Below, piece by piece: positions 28,101 to 36,506 of a stretch of DNA of 64,000 nucleotides. A program made the translations under genes and the position numbers. The first letter of the stretch is position 1. Each line of letters begins with the position of its first letter. Source of the DNA: an uncultured Prevotella sp. (lineage in GTDB: Bacteria; Bacteroidota; Bacteroidia; Bacteroidales; Bacteroidaceae); contig CAKPST010000001.1 of the NCBI GenBank assembly GCA_934183355.1, positions 7,428-71,427 of the forward strand, in the 5' to 3' direction. The notes below the pieces were generated by a model. It searched no databases. It was given only the letters and a program-made list of their open reading frames with translations, and was not told the origin of the DNA.

Positions 28101-30107
28101 TTATGCTTTGAAGTCAACACGATATGTGCATCCGTTACGCCAGTTGCTACATCCGTATGCCGTCTTGCCTTTGATGATAGTTCCCTTGCCACAGACGGGG
28201 CAAACGGTGCCGATGATAGAGTCGTCTGACTGTGTAGCCTTCTTGGGTGCAGCCTTTCGCTTAGTCTTCTTCTTGAGGTCGTCGTCGGTGAGAGTCGTAA
28301 TGCGTCGGTTGGAGTTGTCGCGCAGCACGTCGTTGACTATTTCCGTCACCTGTTGCTTCAGTCCGTTGATAAAGTCGGCAGCGTCGTCCTTTTTGTGTTC
28401 GATGTCGCGTAGGCGTTTCTCCCAGATGCCCGTCAGCTCACAACTCTTGAGCAGTTCCTCGTGAATGATGTCAATGAGTTCGATGCCTGTAGCCGTGGCA
28501 ACAAGATTCTTGCGCTCGCGGCGTATGTAGTGGCGCTTGAATAGAGTCTCTATTATGCTGGCTCGCGACGACGGGCGACCGATGCCGTTCTCCTTGAGTG
28601 CGGCACGCAGCGTCTCGTCCTCTACAAACTTACCAGCAGTCTCCATAGCACGCAGCAGAGTAGCCTCGGTGTAGAACTTGGGAGGAGTGGTCCATTTCTC
28701 GGATAGAGTGGGGGTGTGAGGTCCACTCTCGCCCTTTACAAAGGTGGGCAGCGTGCGTTCCTCGTCGCCACGTCGCTCGTCGTCGTCAGCATTGGGCGCA
28801 GAGCCAGACTGCTGTTGAGGCTGTGCATAGACGTCGCGCCATCCCGGAGAGATAATCTCCTTGCCCGTCACCTTAAACTCTACATCCTCCACCTTGCCCA
28901 ATACGGTGGTGGTGGAATACTTGCAGTCGGGATAGAACACGGCTATGAATCGGCGTGCAATGAGGTCGTAGACATTGCGCTCCATGTCCGTCAGACTTGT
29001 GGCAGGCACACCAGTGGGGATGATGGCGTGGTGGTCGGTCACCTTCGACGTGTCGAATACACGCTTCGACTTAGGCAGTTTCTTGCCCAAGAGTGGTTGC
29101 ATCAGCGCCTCATATTGCTTGCTGATGCCCGAGAGTATGGACGGACACTTGGGATAGATGTCGTCGCTGAGAAACTGGGTGTCAACACGTGGATATGTGG
29201 TGAGCTTGCGCTCGTAGAGTGTCTGTATTAGTTTGAGGGTGGTGTCGGCGCTGTATGAGAACTTCTTGTTACACTCCACCTGTAGCGACGTGAGGTCGAA
29301 GAGTCGCGGTGCAAACTCCGTTCCGTTCTTTTTCGACACATCGGTGACAGTGAATGGTTTGTCGGCGATGGTGGCAAAAGTAGCCTCGCCCTCCTCCTTG
29401 GTGGTGAACTTGCCCTTGGTGGCAGTGAATGTAGTGTCGCGATAGACAGTGGCGAGCACCCAATATGGCTCAGGCTCGAAGTTGTCGATTTCCTTTTGGC
29501 GGTTGACAATGAGCGCAAGTGTAGGAGTTTGCACACGTCCTATGGACAACACCTGGCGGTTTTGTCCATACTTCAGAGTGTAGAGTCGTGTGGCGTTCAT
29601 GCCGAGCAGCCAGTCGCCTATGGCACGGCTCAGTCCGGCAATGTACAGCGGCTGATACTCGCTCTGGTCCTTGAGCGCAGCAAATCCCTCGCGTATAGCC
29701 TCGTCGGTCATCGACGAAATCCACAGACGCTTCACAGGACACTTGGCACCCGCCTTCTGCATCACCCATCGCTGTATCAGTTCGCCCTCCTGTCCGGCGT
29801 CACCGCAGTTGATGATGCCGTCGGCAGCCTGCATTAGTCGCTCGATGATGGCAAACTGGCGTTTGATGCCGTCGTCGTCGATGAGCTTGATGCCAAAGCG
29901 TGGCGGAATCATCGGCAGCGCCGACAGGCTCCAGTGCTTCCACATGTCGGTGTAGTCGTTGGGCTCCTTGAGCGTACATAGGTGACCAAAGGTCCACGTC
30001 ACCTGGTAGCCATTGCCCTCCATATATCCCTGATGTGAGTTTGTTGCGCCCAGAATGCGGGCTATATCCTTGGCAACACTTGGTTTCTCGGCTATGCAGA
30101 CTATCAT
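28101..30107 (-). CDS. topB: DNA topoisomerase III (type IA)
   Basis: 668 residues. Toprim domain at the N-terminus (IVCIAEKPSVAKDIA; later NCGDAGQEGELI with the acidic metal ligands). The active-site tyrosine region is LTTYPRVDTQFLSDD and the later domain has DHHAIIPTG. The C-terminus carries one Cys4 zinc-ribbon (CPVCGKG then CSNWRNGC). It relaxes negative supercoils and separates joined DNA molecules. Multiple TopB copies occur in Bacteroidales, some on mobile elements; here the neighbours are chromosomal. A -7 TAACTTTG lies at 30169-30176 on the minus strand. Confidence 0.92.
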   Translation of the reverse strand: MIVCIAEKPSVAKDIARILGATNSHQGYMEGNGYQVTWTFGHLCTLKEPNDYTDMWKHWSLSALPMIPPRFGIKLIDDDGIKRQFAIIERLMQAADGIINCGDAGQEGELIQRWVMQKAGAKCPVKRLWISSMTDEAIREGFAALKDQSEYQPLYIAGLSRAIGDWLLGMNATRLYTLKYGQNRQVLSIGRVQTPTLALIVNRQKEIDNFEPEPYWVLATVYRDTTFTATKGKFTTKEEGEATFATIADKPFTVTDVSKKNGTEFAPRLFDLTSLQVECNKKFSYSADTTLKLIQTLYERKLTTYPRVDTQFLSDDIYPKCPSILSGISKQYEALMQPLLGKKLPKSKRVFDTSKVTDHHAIIPTGVPATSLTDMERNVYDLIARRFIAVFYPDCKYSTTTVLGKVEDVEFKVTGKEIISPGWRDVYAQPQQQSGSAPNADDDERRGDEERTLPTFVKGESGPHTPTLSEKWTTPPKFYTEATLLRAMETAGKFVEDETLRAALKENGIGRPSSRASIIETLFKRHYIRRERKNLVATATGIELIDIIHEELLKSCELTGIWEKRLRDIEHKKDDAADFINGLKQQVTEIVNDVLRDNSNRRITTLTDDDLKKKTKRKAAPKKATQSDDSIIGTVCPVCGKGTIIKGKTAYGCSNWRNGCTYRVDFKA

Positions 30108-30168
30108 TCTTTTATTTACTCCTATTATTTATCTATTGTGAATACAATATTCAGTTGAAAAAACGATG

Positions 30169-30176
30169 CAAAGTTA
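30169..30176 (-). promoter_or_regulatory. -7 element of topB
   Basis: TAACTTTG on the minus strand, 62 bp before the start codon; no clear -33. Confidence 0.4.
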
Positions 30177-30262
30177 CTTATTATTTCGCGATAACAGAAA
30201 TATATTAGCGTTCATTTTGTTTGTCCCAATACTTCATTGCACTACATAAGTGGCTCAGATTA

Positions 30263-30294
30263 TTTGTTGATTAATTATATTTTTTGTAATTTTG
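30263..30294 (+). promoter_or_regulatory. Promoter of pepT
   Basis: TTTG (30263-30266), 20 bp, TAATTTTG (30287-30294). It excludes the upstream in-frame start at 30292. Confidence 0.7.
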
Positions 30295-30333
30295 CAATAT
30301 TGCATCAACAATATAACTAAAGACATAAGAAAC

Positions 30334-31557
30334 ATGGATATTACCGAAAGATTCTTGAACTATACTCAGTTCGATACTCAGTCGAGCGAGGAGTCGGAAA
30401 CCGTCCCGAGCACTTCCAAGCAGCTCATTTTTGCCAAGTATCTCAAGGAGGAACTTGAGCGCGAGGGTTTGAGCGATGTGGAAATGGACGAGCAGGGCTA
30501 CATCTACGCCACACTGAAGGCTAACACCAAGAAGGATATTCCGACCATCGGATTTATCTCACACTATGATACATCGCCCGATTGCAGCGGTGCCAACATC
30601 CGTCCGCGCATTGTCAAGAACTATGATGGTGGCGACATCGTCATCTCTGAGGGCATCGTGTCTTCGCCAACCAAGTTTCCTGAGCTGAAGGCGCATGTGG
30701 GCGAGGACATCATCGTGACCGACGGAACTACTCTGCTCGGTGCCGACGACAAGGCTGGCATTGCCGAGATAGTACAGGCTATGTGCTGGTTGCGCGACCA
30801 CGACGAGATAAAGCATGGCGACATCCGCGTAGGATTCAATCCAGACGAGGAGATAGGCATGGGCGCACACCATTTCAATGTGGAGAAGTTCGGCTGCCAG
30901 TGGGCTTACACCATTGACGGTGGCGACTTGGGCGAGATGGAATATGAGAACTTCAATGCTGCTGGAGCCAAGGTTCACATCAAGGGTGTGAGCGTGCATA
31001 CTGGCTATGCTAAGGGCAAGATGGTGAATGCGTCGCGCCTCGCAGTGGAGTTTGCCGACATGATTCCGGCTGCTGAGACTCCAGAGGAGACCGAGGGCTA
31101 TCAGGGATTCTATCATCTCTTGGGCATCAACTCATGCTGCGAGAAGGCTACACTCTCATACATCATCCGCGACCACGACCGTGAGCGCTTTGAGGATCGC
31201 AAGGACTTCATCGAGAACTGCGTCAAGAAGATGAACGAGAAGTGGGGCGAAGGCACAGTGAGTGTCGACCTCAAGGATCAGTACTACAATATGAAGGAGA
31301 AGATAGACCCCAACATGCACGTAATCGACATCGTGCTCAAGGCTATGCAGGAGAGTGGCGTGGCACCCAAGGTGCAGCCCATCCGTGGTGGCACCGACGG
31401 CGCTCAGCTGTCGTTCAAGGGTCTGCCCTGTCCTAATATCTTCGCTGGTGGCTGCAATTTCCATGGTCCTCACGAGTTTGTGAGTGTGCAGGTGATGGAG
31501 AAGGCTATGCAGGTGATAATCAAGATTTGTGAGCTGACAGCCGCATTCAACGACTAA
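30334..31557 (+). CDS. pepT: Peptidase T (tripeptide aminopeptidase, M20B)
   Basis: 407 residues, the normal PepT length. Zinc ligands and catalytic residues lie in [26 protein letters not shown] and [15 protein letters not shown], then [10 protein letters not shown] and finally [15 protein letters not shown]. It removes the N-terminal residue from tripeptides in the cytoplasm, which suits a peptide-using anaerobe. The start at 30334 follows the promoter; the upstream frame overlaps the -7 element. A hairpin terminator follows at 31566-31597. Confidence 0.95.
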   Translation: MDITERFLNYTQFDTQSSEESETVPSTSKQLIFAKYLKEELEREGLSDVEMDEQGYIYATLKANTKKDIPTIGFISHYDTSPDCSGANIRPRIVKNYDGGDIVISEGIVSSPTKFPELKAHVGEDIIVTDGTTLLGADDKAGIAEIVQAMCWLRDHDEIKHGDIRVGFNPDEEIGMGAHHFNVEKFGCQWAYTIDGGDLGEMEYENFNAAGAKVHIKGVSVHTGYAKGKMVNASRLAVEFADMIPAAETPEETEGYQGFYHLLGINSCCEKATLSYIIRDHDRERFEDRKDFIENCVKKMNEKWGEGTVSVDLKDQYYNMKEKIDPNMHVIDIVLKAMQESGVAPKVQPIRGGTDGAQLSFKGLPCPNIFAGGCNFHGPHEFVSVQVMEKAMQVIIKICELTAAFND

Positions 31558-31565
31558 TATTTATT

Positions 31566-31597
31566 TAGGAGGTACAGTGTCCGAACCGTACCTCCTA
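31566..31597 (+). terminator. Terminator of pepT
   Basis: TAGGAGGTAC (31566-31575) with GTACCTCCTA (31588-31597), followed by TAATTTTGTT. Confidence 0.65.
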
Positions 31598-31600
31598 TAA

Positions 31601-31697
31601 TTTTGTTGCCCCTGATTTGCAACAAAATTATAGCATTGTTGCCCCTGATTTTAAACAAAATCATAGTGTTTTTGCCCCTGATTTTAAACAAAAACGT
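31601..31697. repeat. Three 33-bp tandem units, each an inverted repeat with a conserved loop
   Basis: Units start at 31603, 31636 and 31669 (period 33). Each has a conserved centre CCCCTGATTT flanked by short arms: TTTTGTTG/CAACAAAA in unit 1, TTGTT/AACAA in unit 2, GTTTTTG/CAAAAAC in unit 3. The arm sequences differ between units but pairing is kept. The third unit runs into the promoter of the antiporter gene. Confidence 0.75.
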
Positions 31698-31705
31698 TAT
31701 CTTTG
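31671..31705 (+). promoter_or_regulatory. Promoter of the antiporter gene
   Basis: TTTG (31671-31674), 23 bp, TATCTTTG (31698-31705). The spacer is longer than usual. The -33 lies inside the third 33-bp repeat, so the repeats may affect expression. Confidence 0.5.
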
Positions 31706-31808
31706 CATAATGCTAAATGTATACGTTTGTAGATAATTCTAATATGGTATTTTTATATAGGTTATTGTTTTATCTTCGTAACGTTGAATTCTAAAATATA
31801 ATTTAAAT

Positions 31809-34079
31809 ATGTCTGAAGTTCCAACCCTTATCAACGACCTCGCCCTTATCCTTATTGTTGCAGGCGCGGTCACGTTGCTGTTCAAGAAACTCAAGCAGCC
31901 ACTTGTCCTCGGCTATATCATGGCTGGATTCATTGTGAGTCCGCACATGCCATACACCATGTCGGTAATGGACAATGCTGACATCAAGACGTGGGCTGAT
32001 ATAGGTGTGATGTTCCTATTGTTTTCGCTGGGTCTTGATTTCTCGTTCAAGAAAATAGTGAAGATGGGCGTTGCACCGGTCATCACTACGCTCACCATTA
32101 TCTTCTCGATGATGACACTCGGAATAGTAGTGGGACATGCTTTCGACTGGAATCGAATGGACTGCATCTTCCTCGGCGGTATGCTTGCCATGAGTTCCAC
32201 CACCATTATATATAAGGCGTTCACTGATATGGGACTGCGACAGCAGAAGTTTGCTGGCCCCGTAATGAGTGTGCTCATCCTGGAGGACGTGCTCGCCATC
32301 GTCATGATGGTGATGTTGTCGGCATTGGCGAGTGGGGCAAATCCCGACGGAGGCGAGATGATAGGCTCTGTCATGAAGATAGGATTCTTCCTTGTACTGT
32401 GGTTTGTGGTTGGAATATTCGCTGTGCCACTCTTCTTGCGTATGACACGCAAGCTCGTCAACAACGAGACTCTGCTCATCGTGTCGCTCGGACTCTGCTG
32501 TCTGATGGCAGTGGTGTCTACGAAGGTGGGGTTCAGCTCGGCTTTCGGTGCGTTCGTAATGGGTAGTATTCTTGCCGAGACCATCGAGGCAGGCAAGATA
32601 GAACGCCTTGTGGCACCCGTCAAGGACCTTTTTGGAGCCATATTCTTTGTGTCGGTGGGCATGCTTGTCGACCCCAAAATCATCGTTGAGTATGCCGTTC
32701 CTATTGGAGCTTTGGTGCTGACGATACTTGTGGGTCAGGCAGTGTTCGGCACGTTTGGATTCTTGATAGGCGGTCAGTCGCTCAAGTCGGCTATGCGATG
32801 CGGATTCTCAATGGCACAGATTGGTGAGTTCTCGTTCATCATTGCATCGTTGGGACTATCACTTAGGGTGACAGGCGAGTTTCTCTACCCAGTGGTAGTG
32901 GCAGTGTCTGTCATCACCACATTCCTCACTCCGTATATGATACGCTTCTCGGTTCCGTGCTATGGAGTGCTCGAACGCCGCATGCCTAAGACCTGGATAC
33001 GTGCTCTTAACAACATCACGCTCACCCATCCGTCGTCGGCTCCTAAAGGCAACTGGCACAGTCTGATAGCCCAGATGGTGCGCATCACGCTGGTTTACTC
33101 TATATTGTCGATAGCCACGATAGCCATCATGTTCTCGTTCTTCCTGCCGTTCATACGTAGCGTGATGCCCGGTATGCACTGGTGGGCAAACGGAATATGC
33201 GGAGCATTGACCATAATGCTTATAGCTCCGTTCCTGCGTGCTATGGTGATGAAGAAGAATCACTCTGTGGAGTTTCATGCTTTATGGAGTGATAGCCGTT
33301 CAAACCGACTGCCACTGCTCGTCACCATTCTTGTGCGACTTGTCATAGCGTCAGCCTTTGTGTTCTATATATGCAATTATCTGACGCGATTCACCAACGC
33401 CCTATTGCTCACCATAGCCGTGGTTATTGTGGGAGCTATGATTCTATCGCGTCGACTCAAGAAGCAGAGCATACTGATGGAGCGTCTGTTTGTGCAGAAT
33501 CTGAGGTCGAGAGACATCGAGCAGCAGGTGCTTGGACTCAAGAAACCGCTGTATGAGGGTCACTTGCTCGACCGTGATATACATATATCAGATATAGACG
33601 TGCCTGAGAACTCAACTTGGGCAGGACATAGCCTTGCCGACTTGCGACTGAGCAACCGCTTCGGAGTGCATGTCAGCAGCATATTGCGCGGTCATCAGCG
33701 CCTGAATATTCCGGGCGGCGACAGCATTATATTCCCCGGCGACCGTCTACAGGTAATTGGTAGCGACTCGCAGCTTGCTGCTATGCAGGCAGCAGTGGCT
33801 GGCGACATCGTGCCCGACGACCCAGATATAGAGAAACGCGAGATGAAACTATCGCAGATAGTCATCGACAAGCACTCGCCATTCACAGGCAAGACACTGC
33901 CCGAAACTGGCATCCGCGATCGTTTCAACTGTATGGTAGTGGGCAGAGAGGAAGGCAAGGAAAATCTCTCTATGGTCAACACCACCTATCGCCTACGTCT
34001 TGGAGACATCGTTTGGATAGTAGGCGAAGAGGAGGCGTTGCAGCGTTTGGTTGAGGCTAATAAAGGACAGGTGCAGTGA
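31809..34079 (+). CDS. CPA2-family cation:proton antiporter with two TrkA-C (RCK-C) domains
   Basis: 756 residues. The N-terminal half (about 1-390) has 12 or so membrane helices of the KefB/Na+-H+ exchanger fold (LVLGYIMAGFIVSPHMPYT; FSSAFGAFVMGSILAETIEA). An extra hydrophobic block follows (about 415-555), then two TrkA-C domains (about 590-665 and 672-750; FPGDRLQVIGSDSQLAAM, RLGDIVWIVGEEEALQRL). No Rossmann TrkA-N/NAD-binding domain is visible, unlike E. coli KefB/KefC. Exported ion (K+ or Na+) unknown; TrkA-C domains in such proteins often bind a nucleotide such as c-di-AMP. It ends within the convergent GH20 gene (23-bp overlap). Confidence 0.88.
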   Translation: MSEVPTLINDLALILIVAGAVTLLFKKLKQPLVLGYIMAGFIVSPHMPYTMSVMDNADIKTWADIGVMFLLFSLGLDFSFKKIVKMGVAPVITTLTIIFSMMTLGIVVGHAFDWNRMDCIFLGGMLAMSSTTIIYKAFTDMGLRQQKFAGPVMSVLILEDVLAIVMMVMLSALASGANPDGGEMIGSVMKIGFFLVLWFVVGIFAVPLFLRMTRKLVNNETLLIVSLGLCCLMAVVSTKVGFSSAFGAFVMGSILAETIEAGKIERLVAPVKDLFGAIFFVSVGMLVDPKIIVEYAVPIGALVLTILVGQAVFGTFGFLIGGQSLKSAMRCGFSMAQIGEFSFIIASLGLSLRVTGEFLYPVVVAVSVITTFLTPYMIRFSVPCYGVLERRMPKTWIRALNNITLTHPSSAPKGNWHSLIAQMVRITLVYSILSIATIAIMFSFFLPFIRSVMPGMHWWANGICGALTIMLIAPFLRAMVMKKNHSVEFHALWSDSRSNRLPLLVTILVRLVIASAFVFYICNYLTRFTNALLLTIAVVIVGAMILSRRLKKQSILMERLFVQNLRSRDIEQQVLGLKKPLYEGHLLDRDIHISDIDVPENSTWAGHSLADLRLSNRFGVHVSSILRGHQRLNIPGGDSIIFPGDRLQVIGSDSQLAAMQAAVAGDIVPDDPDIEKREMKLSQIVIDKHSPFTGKTLPETGIRDRFNCMVVGREEGKENLSMVNTTYRLRLGDIVWIVGEEEALQRLVEANKGQVQ

Positions 34080-35952
34080 ACATCCACTTGACAAGGCGTG
34101 TCTCGGGACTTGAGAACTTGCCAACTGGCAGTTTCAGCACCAATTTGTTCCAACCCTTGTGCAGTTTTAGCTCAACTGGTGGGCGTGACACACAGTTCTC
34201 GTTGCGCAGAGGCAGCTCGTTGTTGCGCTCGGTGTGTGTGTTCTGCCATACCGGTGGCATTATTTCCTCGCCATTTATCCATGCACGGCTACCCTTGTAG
34301 TCCCATGTGCCTTGGCGTGGAGCCAGGTCGCTTTCCGAACGGCTGTAGTTATGGAACTCAAGATATAGTTTTGCTGTGCATTCCTTCTTGGCGTATAGCC
34401 AGCGTGTGGCATAAGCCGTGTGATTCTCCTTAGGGTTGGCATAGAATCCTGGAACGAGTGTGCCCCATACGTGGCGCAAGTATATGCCGTTGCCAGTAAC
34501 GGTGTGCGAGTTGTAGGTAGTACCTTCATATAGATAGGATGTGGCGTCTTTGTCAGGACCACCATTGGCAGCGAGATAGTGCTCTGGTGGGAAGCTACGC
34601 TGCAAGTCGCCATCGTTAGGGAAGGCATCAGTGATGCGCCATTCGGCATCCGACTGGCGATAGTAAGAGAAAGGTTCGCCCTTCAGCGTGTGCTCCTTGT
34701 GCCACAGCATGCGGTCTTCAAACTCGGCAAAGGCAGCCTTCTGCTCGGGTTCGTCGTCCCATAGGAGCGTTCCCTTGCCGTTGAAGTAGCAGTTGCCACC
34801 GCCCTGCCAAGCTCGTTCGGCAAGGGTGAGCATATAAGGATAGAAGCTATTCTCGTCGAGTAGCTGTCGGGTGTTGTCGATATAGCGGTCGTTCCAGAAG
34901 GCAATGACACATCCAGCAATGTCGTCGCTGCCCACAGGCTGGTCGTAGATGCGGCTGTTGAAGAGCGCCACAAGGTCGGCATTGTAGTCGAAGTGGTTGG
35001 CATAGTGGAATCGGCAGTCGATGGCAGGAATGCCAGGTTGTGCCTTACCGCGATAGCTCCACAGCTGAGTCATGTCTATCTCGCCCTCCTTGTAGTTCCA
35101 TCCTGGATTCCATGACACCACTTTCTTGCCCTTGGAGCGCACGTAAGCCACCATCTCAGGCACAAACTGTGGGTCGGTGAACCCTACTTCGTCGGTGCCT
35201 ATATGCAGATAAGGCACGTCGAGAGCATCGCAAACCTCGTCTATTATGTCCTTCATAATGCGCTTGCCTTCGGCTGTCTGCATGCCAAAACCGAATGTGC
35301 GCTCAAATGCAGCACTGTGTCCAGGCATGTCTATCTCGGGCAGAAGAGTCATATTATGCTTACGGCAAAAGTCAACTAACTCTTGAGCTTCCTTCAGTGT
35401 GTAGTATTTTCCTTTCTCGCGTTGCATGTTAACAGATGCATTGAGTTGCGGATATTTGCGGCTCTCAATGCGCCAAGCCTGGTTCTCGGTGAGATGCCAG
35501 TGGAACATATTAATCTTAAACTTGCTCAACAATTCTATTTCTTTCTTCAGTTCGTCAAGCGGAATGAAGCTGCGTCCAGTGTCGTGCATGAATCCGCGAA
35601 TGCGGAAAGCGGGCCAGTCGGTGATGTCGCATTGCGGCAGATAAGCCTTGCCATGCTTCATTATGGTCATTTGCTCCAGAGTCTGATGAGCCCAATAGAG
35701 TCCGCGGTTGGTAGTGGCTTGGATGTTGACGCCTTTTGGGTCGGCAACAATGCGATAAGCTTCGTCTTGCGATGCTGCTCCGTCAATGTGCTTCACGATT
35801 TTTTCGCTCACTGTAGATGGGGCTTTGAACATCTTGCCAGTGAAGACTGCCTTCTGTGGCTTGGGAAGTATAGGCGGCACAAATGCCGAAGTAGCTTGGC
35901 ACACAAGAACAAGTAATAAAGTAATGATAAATGATACAGGATTATGTCTCAT
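34057..35952 (-). CDS. Glycoside hydrolase family 20 beta-N-acetylhexosaminidase
   Basis: 631 residues. Signal peptide (about 1-23, ending ATSAF), then a GH20b-like alpha/beta domain (about 25-110) and the GH20 TIM barrel (about 112-400). Family motifs include RIRGFMHDTGRSFIPLDELK, NMFHWHLTENQAWRIE and LPEIDMPGHSAAFERTFGF, plus the catalytic Asp-Glu pair in YLHIGTDEVGF. The C-terminal 180 residues form beta-sandwich sequence that may bind carbohydrate. It releases terminal GlcNAc/GalNAc by substrate-assisted catalysis. Divergent to a sulfatase gene, suggesting host glycan or glycosaminoglycan use. Confidence 0.92.
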   Translation of the reverse strand: MRHNPVSFIITLLLVLVCQATSAFVPPILPKPQKAVFTGKMFKAPSTVSEKIVKHIDGAASQDEAYRIVADPKGVNIQATTNRGLYWAHQTLEQMTIMKHGKAYLPQCDITDWPAFRIRGFMHDTGRSFIPLDELKKEIELLSKFKINMFHWHLTENQAWRIESRKYPQLNASVNMQREKGKYYTLKEAQELVDFCRKHNMTLLPEIDMPGHSAAFERTFGFGMQTAEGKRIMKDIIDEVCDALDVPYLHIGTDEVGFTDPQFVPEMVAYVRSKGKKVVSWNPGWNYKEGEIDMTQLWSYRGKAQPGIPAIDCRFHYANHFDYNADLVALFNSRIYDQPVGSDDIAGCVIAFWNDRYIDNTRQLLDENSFYPYMLTLAERAWQGGGNCYFNGKGTLLWDDEPEQKAAFAEFEDRMLWHKEHTLKGEPFSYYRQSDAEWRITDAFPNDGDLQRSFPPEHYLAANGGPDKDATSYLYEGTTYNSHTVTGNGIYLRHVWGTLVPGFYANPKENHTAYATRWLYAKKECTAKLYLEFHNYSRSESDLAPRQGTWDYKGSRAWINGEEIMPPVWQNTHTERNNELPLRNENCVSRPPVELKLHKGWNKLVLKLPVGKFSSPETRLVKWMFTAPVLY

Positions 35953-36016
35953 AATTAGAAAATGTGGATTTATTGATAGTTTGTTGTTAGAGATTCGGGT
36001 TGTTTGTTGTATTATG

Positions 36017-36024
36017 CAAAGTTA
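36017..36024 (-). promoter_or_regulatory. -7 element of the GH20 gene
   Basis: TAACTTTG on the minus strand, 65 bp before the start. It lies downstream of the terminator of the structured RNA, so the two transcripts are separate. Confidence 0.5.
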
Positions 36025-36069
36025 ACGCATTAGTTTGTGTCGATTAATGATAATCTGTTAATATTAAAT

Positions 36070-36190
36070 AAAAAGCCGGCAAGCACAAAGTATAGGCAAA
36101 AGAAAACCGCCGCTCCTCTCAAAAGTCCGAGGAACGGCGGTTTCGTCTGTGTGGTACTTGCCGCTGCAAGTGTTTAAACTAATTATCCTA
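36070..36190 (-). ncRNA. Candidate structured RNA, 6S-like
   Basis: On the minus strand a closing stem CGGCAAGUAC/GUGCUUGCCG (36163-36154 region with 36086-36077) ends in a T-run (36074-36070). Inside is a large asymmetric internal loop and a 15-bp apical stem (36143-36129 with 36118-36104). The single non-Watson-Crick position in each stem is a G-U pair only on the minus strand; on the plus strand both would be A-C mismatches. A -7 TAGTTTTG lies at 36202-36195. Length, rod shape, open bubble and Rho-independent end resemble 6S-type RNA, which is known in Bacteroidetes. A leader of the GH20 gene is less likely because that gene has its own -7 element. Confidence 0.6.
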
Positions 36191-36194
36191 TGTG

Positions 36195-36226
36195 CAAAAC
36201 TAATTATTTATCTTTCTAACATCACA
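36195..36226 (-). promoter_or_regulatory. Promoter of the structured RNA
   Basis: Minus strand TGTG (36226-36223), 20 bp, TAGTTTTG (36202-36195). The -33 is imperfect. Confidence 0.45.
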
Positions 36227-36417
36227 TTTAAAAATTTATGGCATTGTATGTAGTTGCTATAATGTGTTGCGTTTCTTTTGTGCTGCAAAATTATAACATA
36301 TTTCTCTATGTGGTGTTCAAAATTGTGTTTTTGGTATTCAAAAATGTTCAAAAGTCAATTTGGACGAAATTAAAACTATTTGGTATTTTATTTCAGTGCT
36401 ATTCTCGTTTTAATGTG

Positions 36418-36425
36418 TAAATTTG
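36418..36425 (+). promoter_or_regulatory. -7 element of the sulfatase gene
   Basis: TAAATTTG. It overlaps the first codon of a longer reading frame (36423), so translation starts at 36507. The rest of 36230-36417 is AT-rich with nothing recognisable. Confidence 0.5.
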
Positions 36426-36506
36426 CAACGTGAAATATGTCAAACATGTCCTAAATCAAGAAATATCTACTTAAAAACAATATTATATACATTACACATT
36501 ATATAT

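Noticed and set aside
31913-32683. A 256-codon minus-strand frame within the antiporter gene
   Set aside because: Ser/Thr/Ile-rich antisense reading of membrane helices, with no independent support.
36238-36420. 60-codon hydrophobic frame upstream of the sulfatase
   Set aside because: It overlaps the sulfatase promoter, is AT-rich, has no ribosome-binding site and consists of low-complexity hydrophobic residues.
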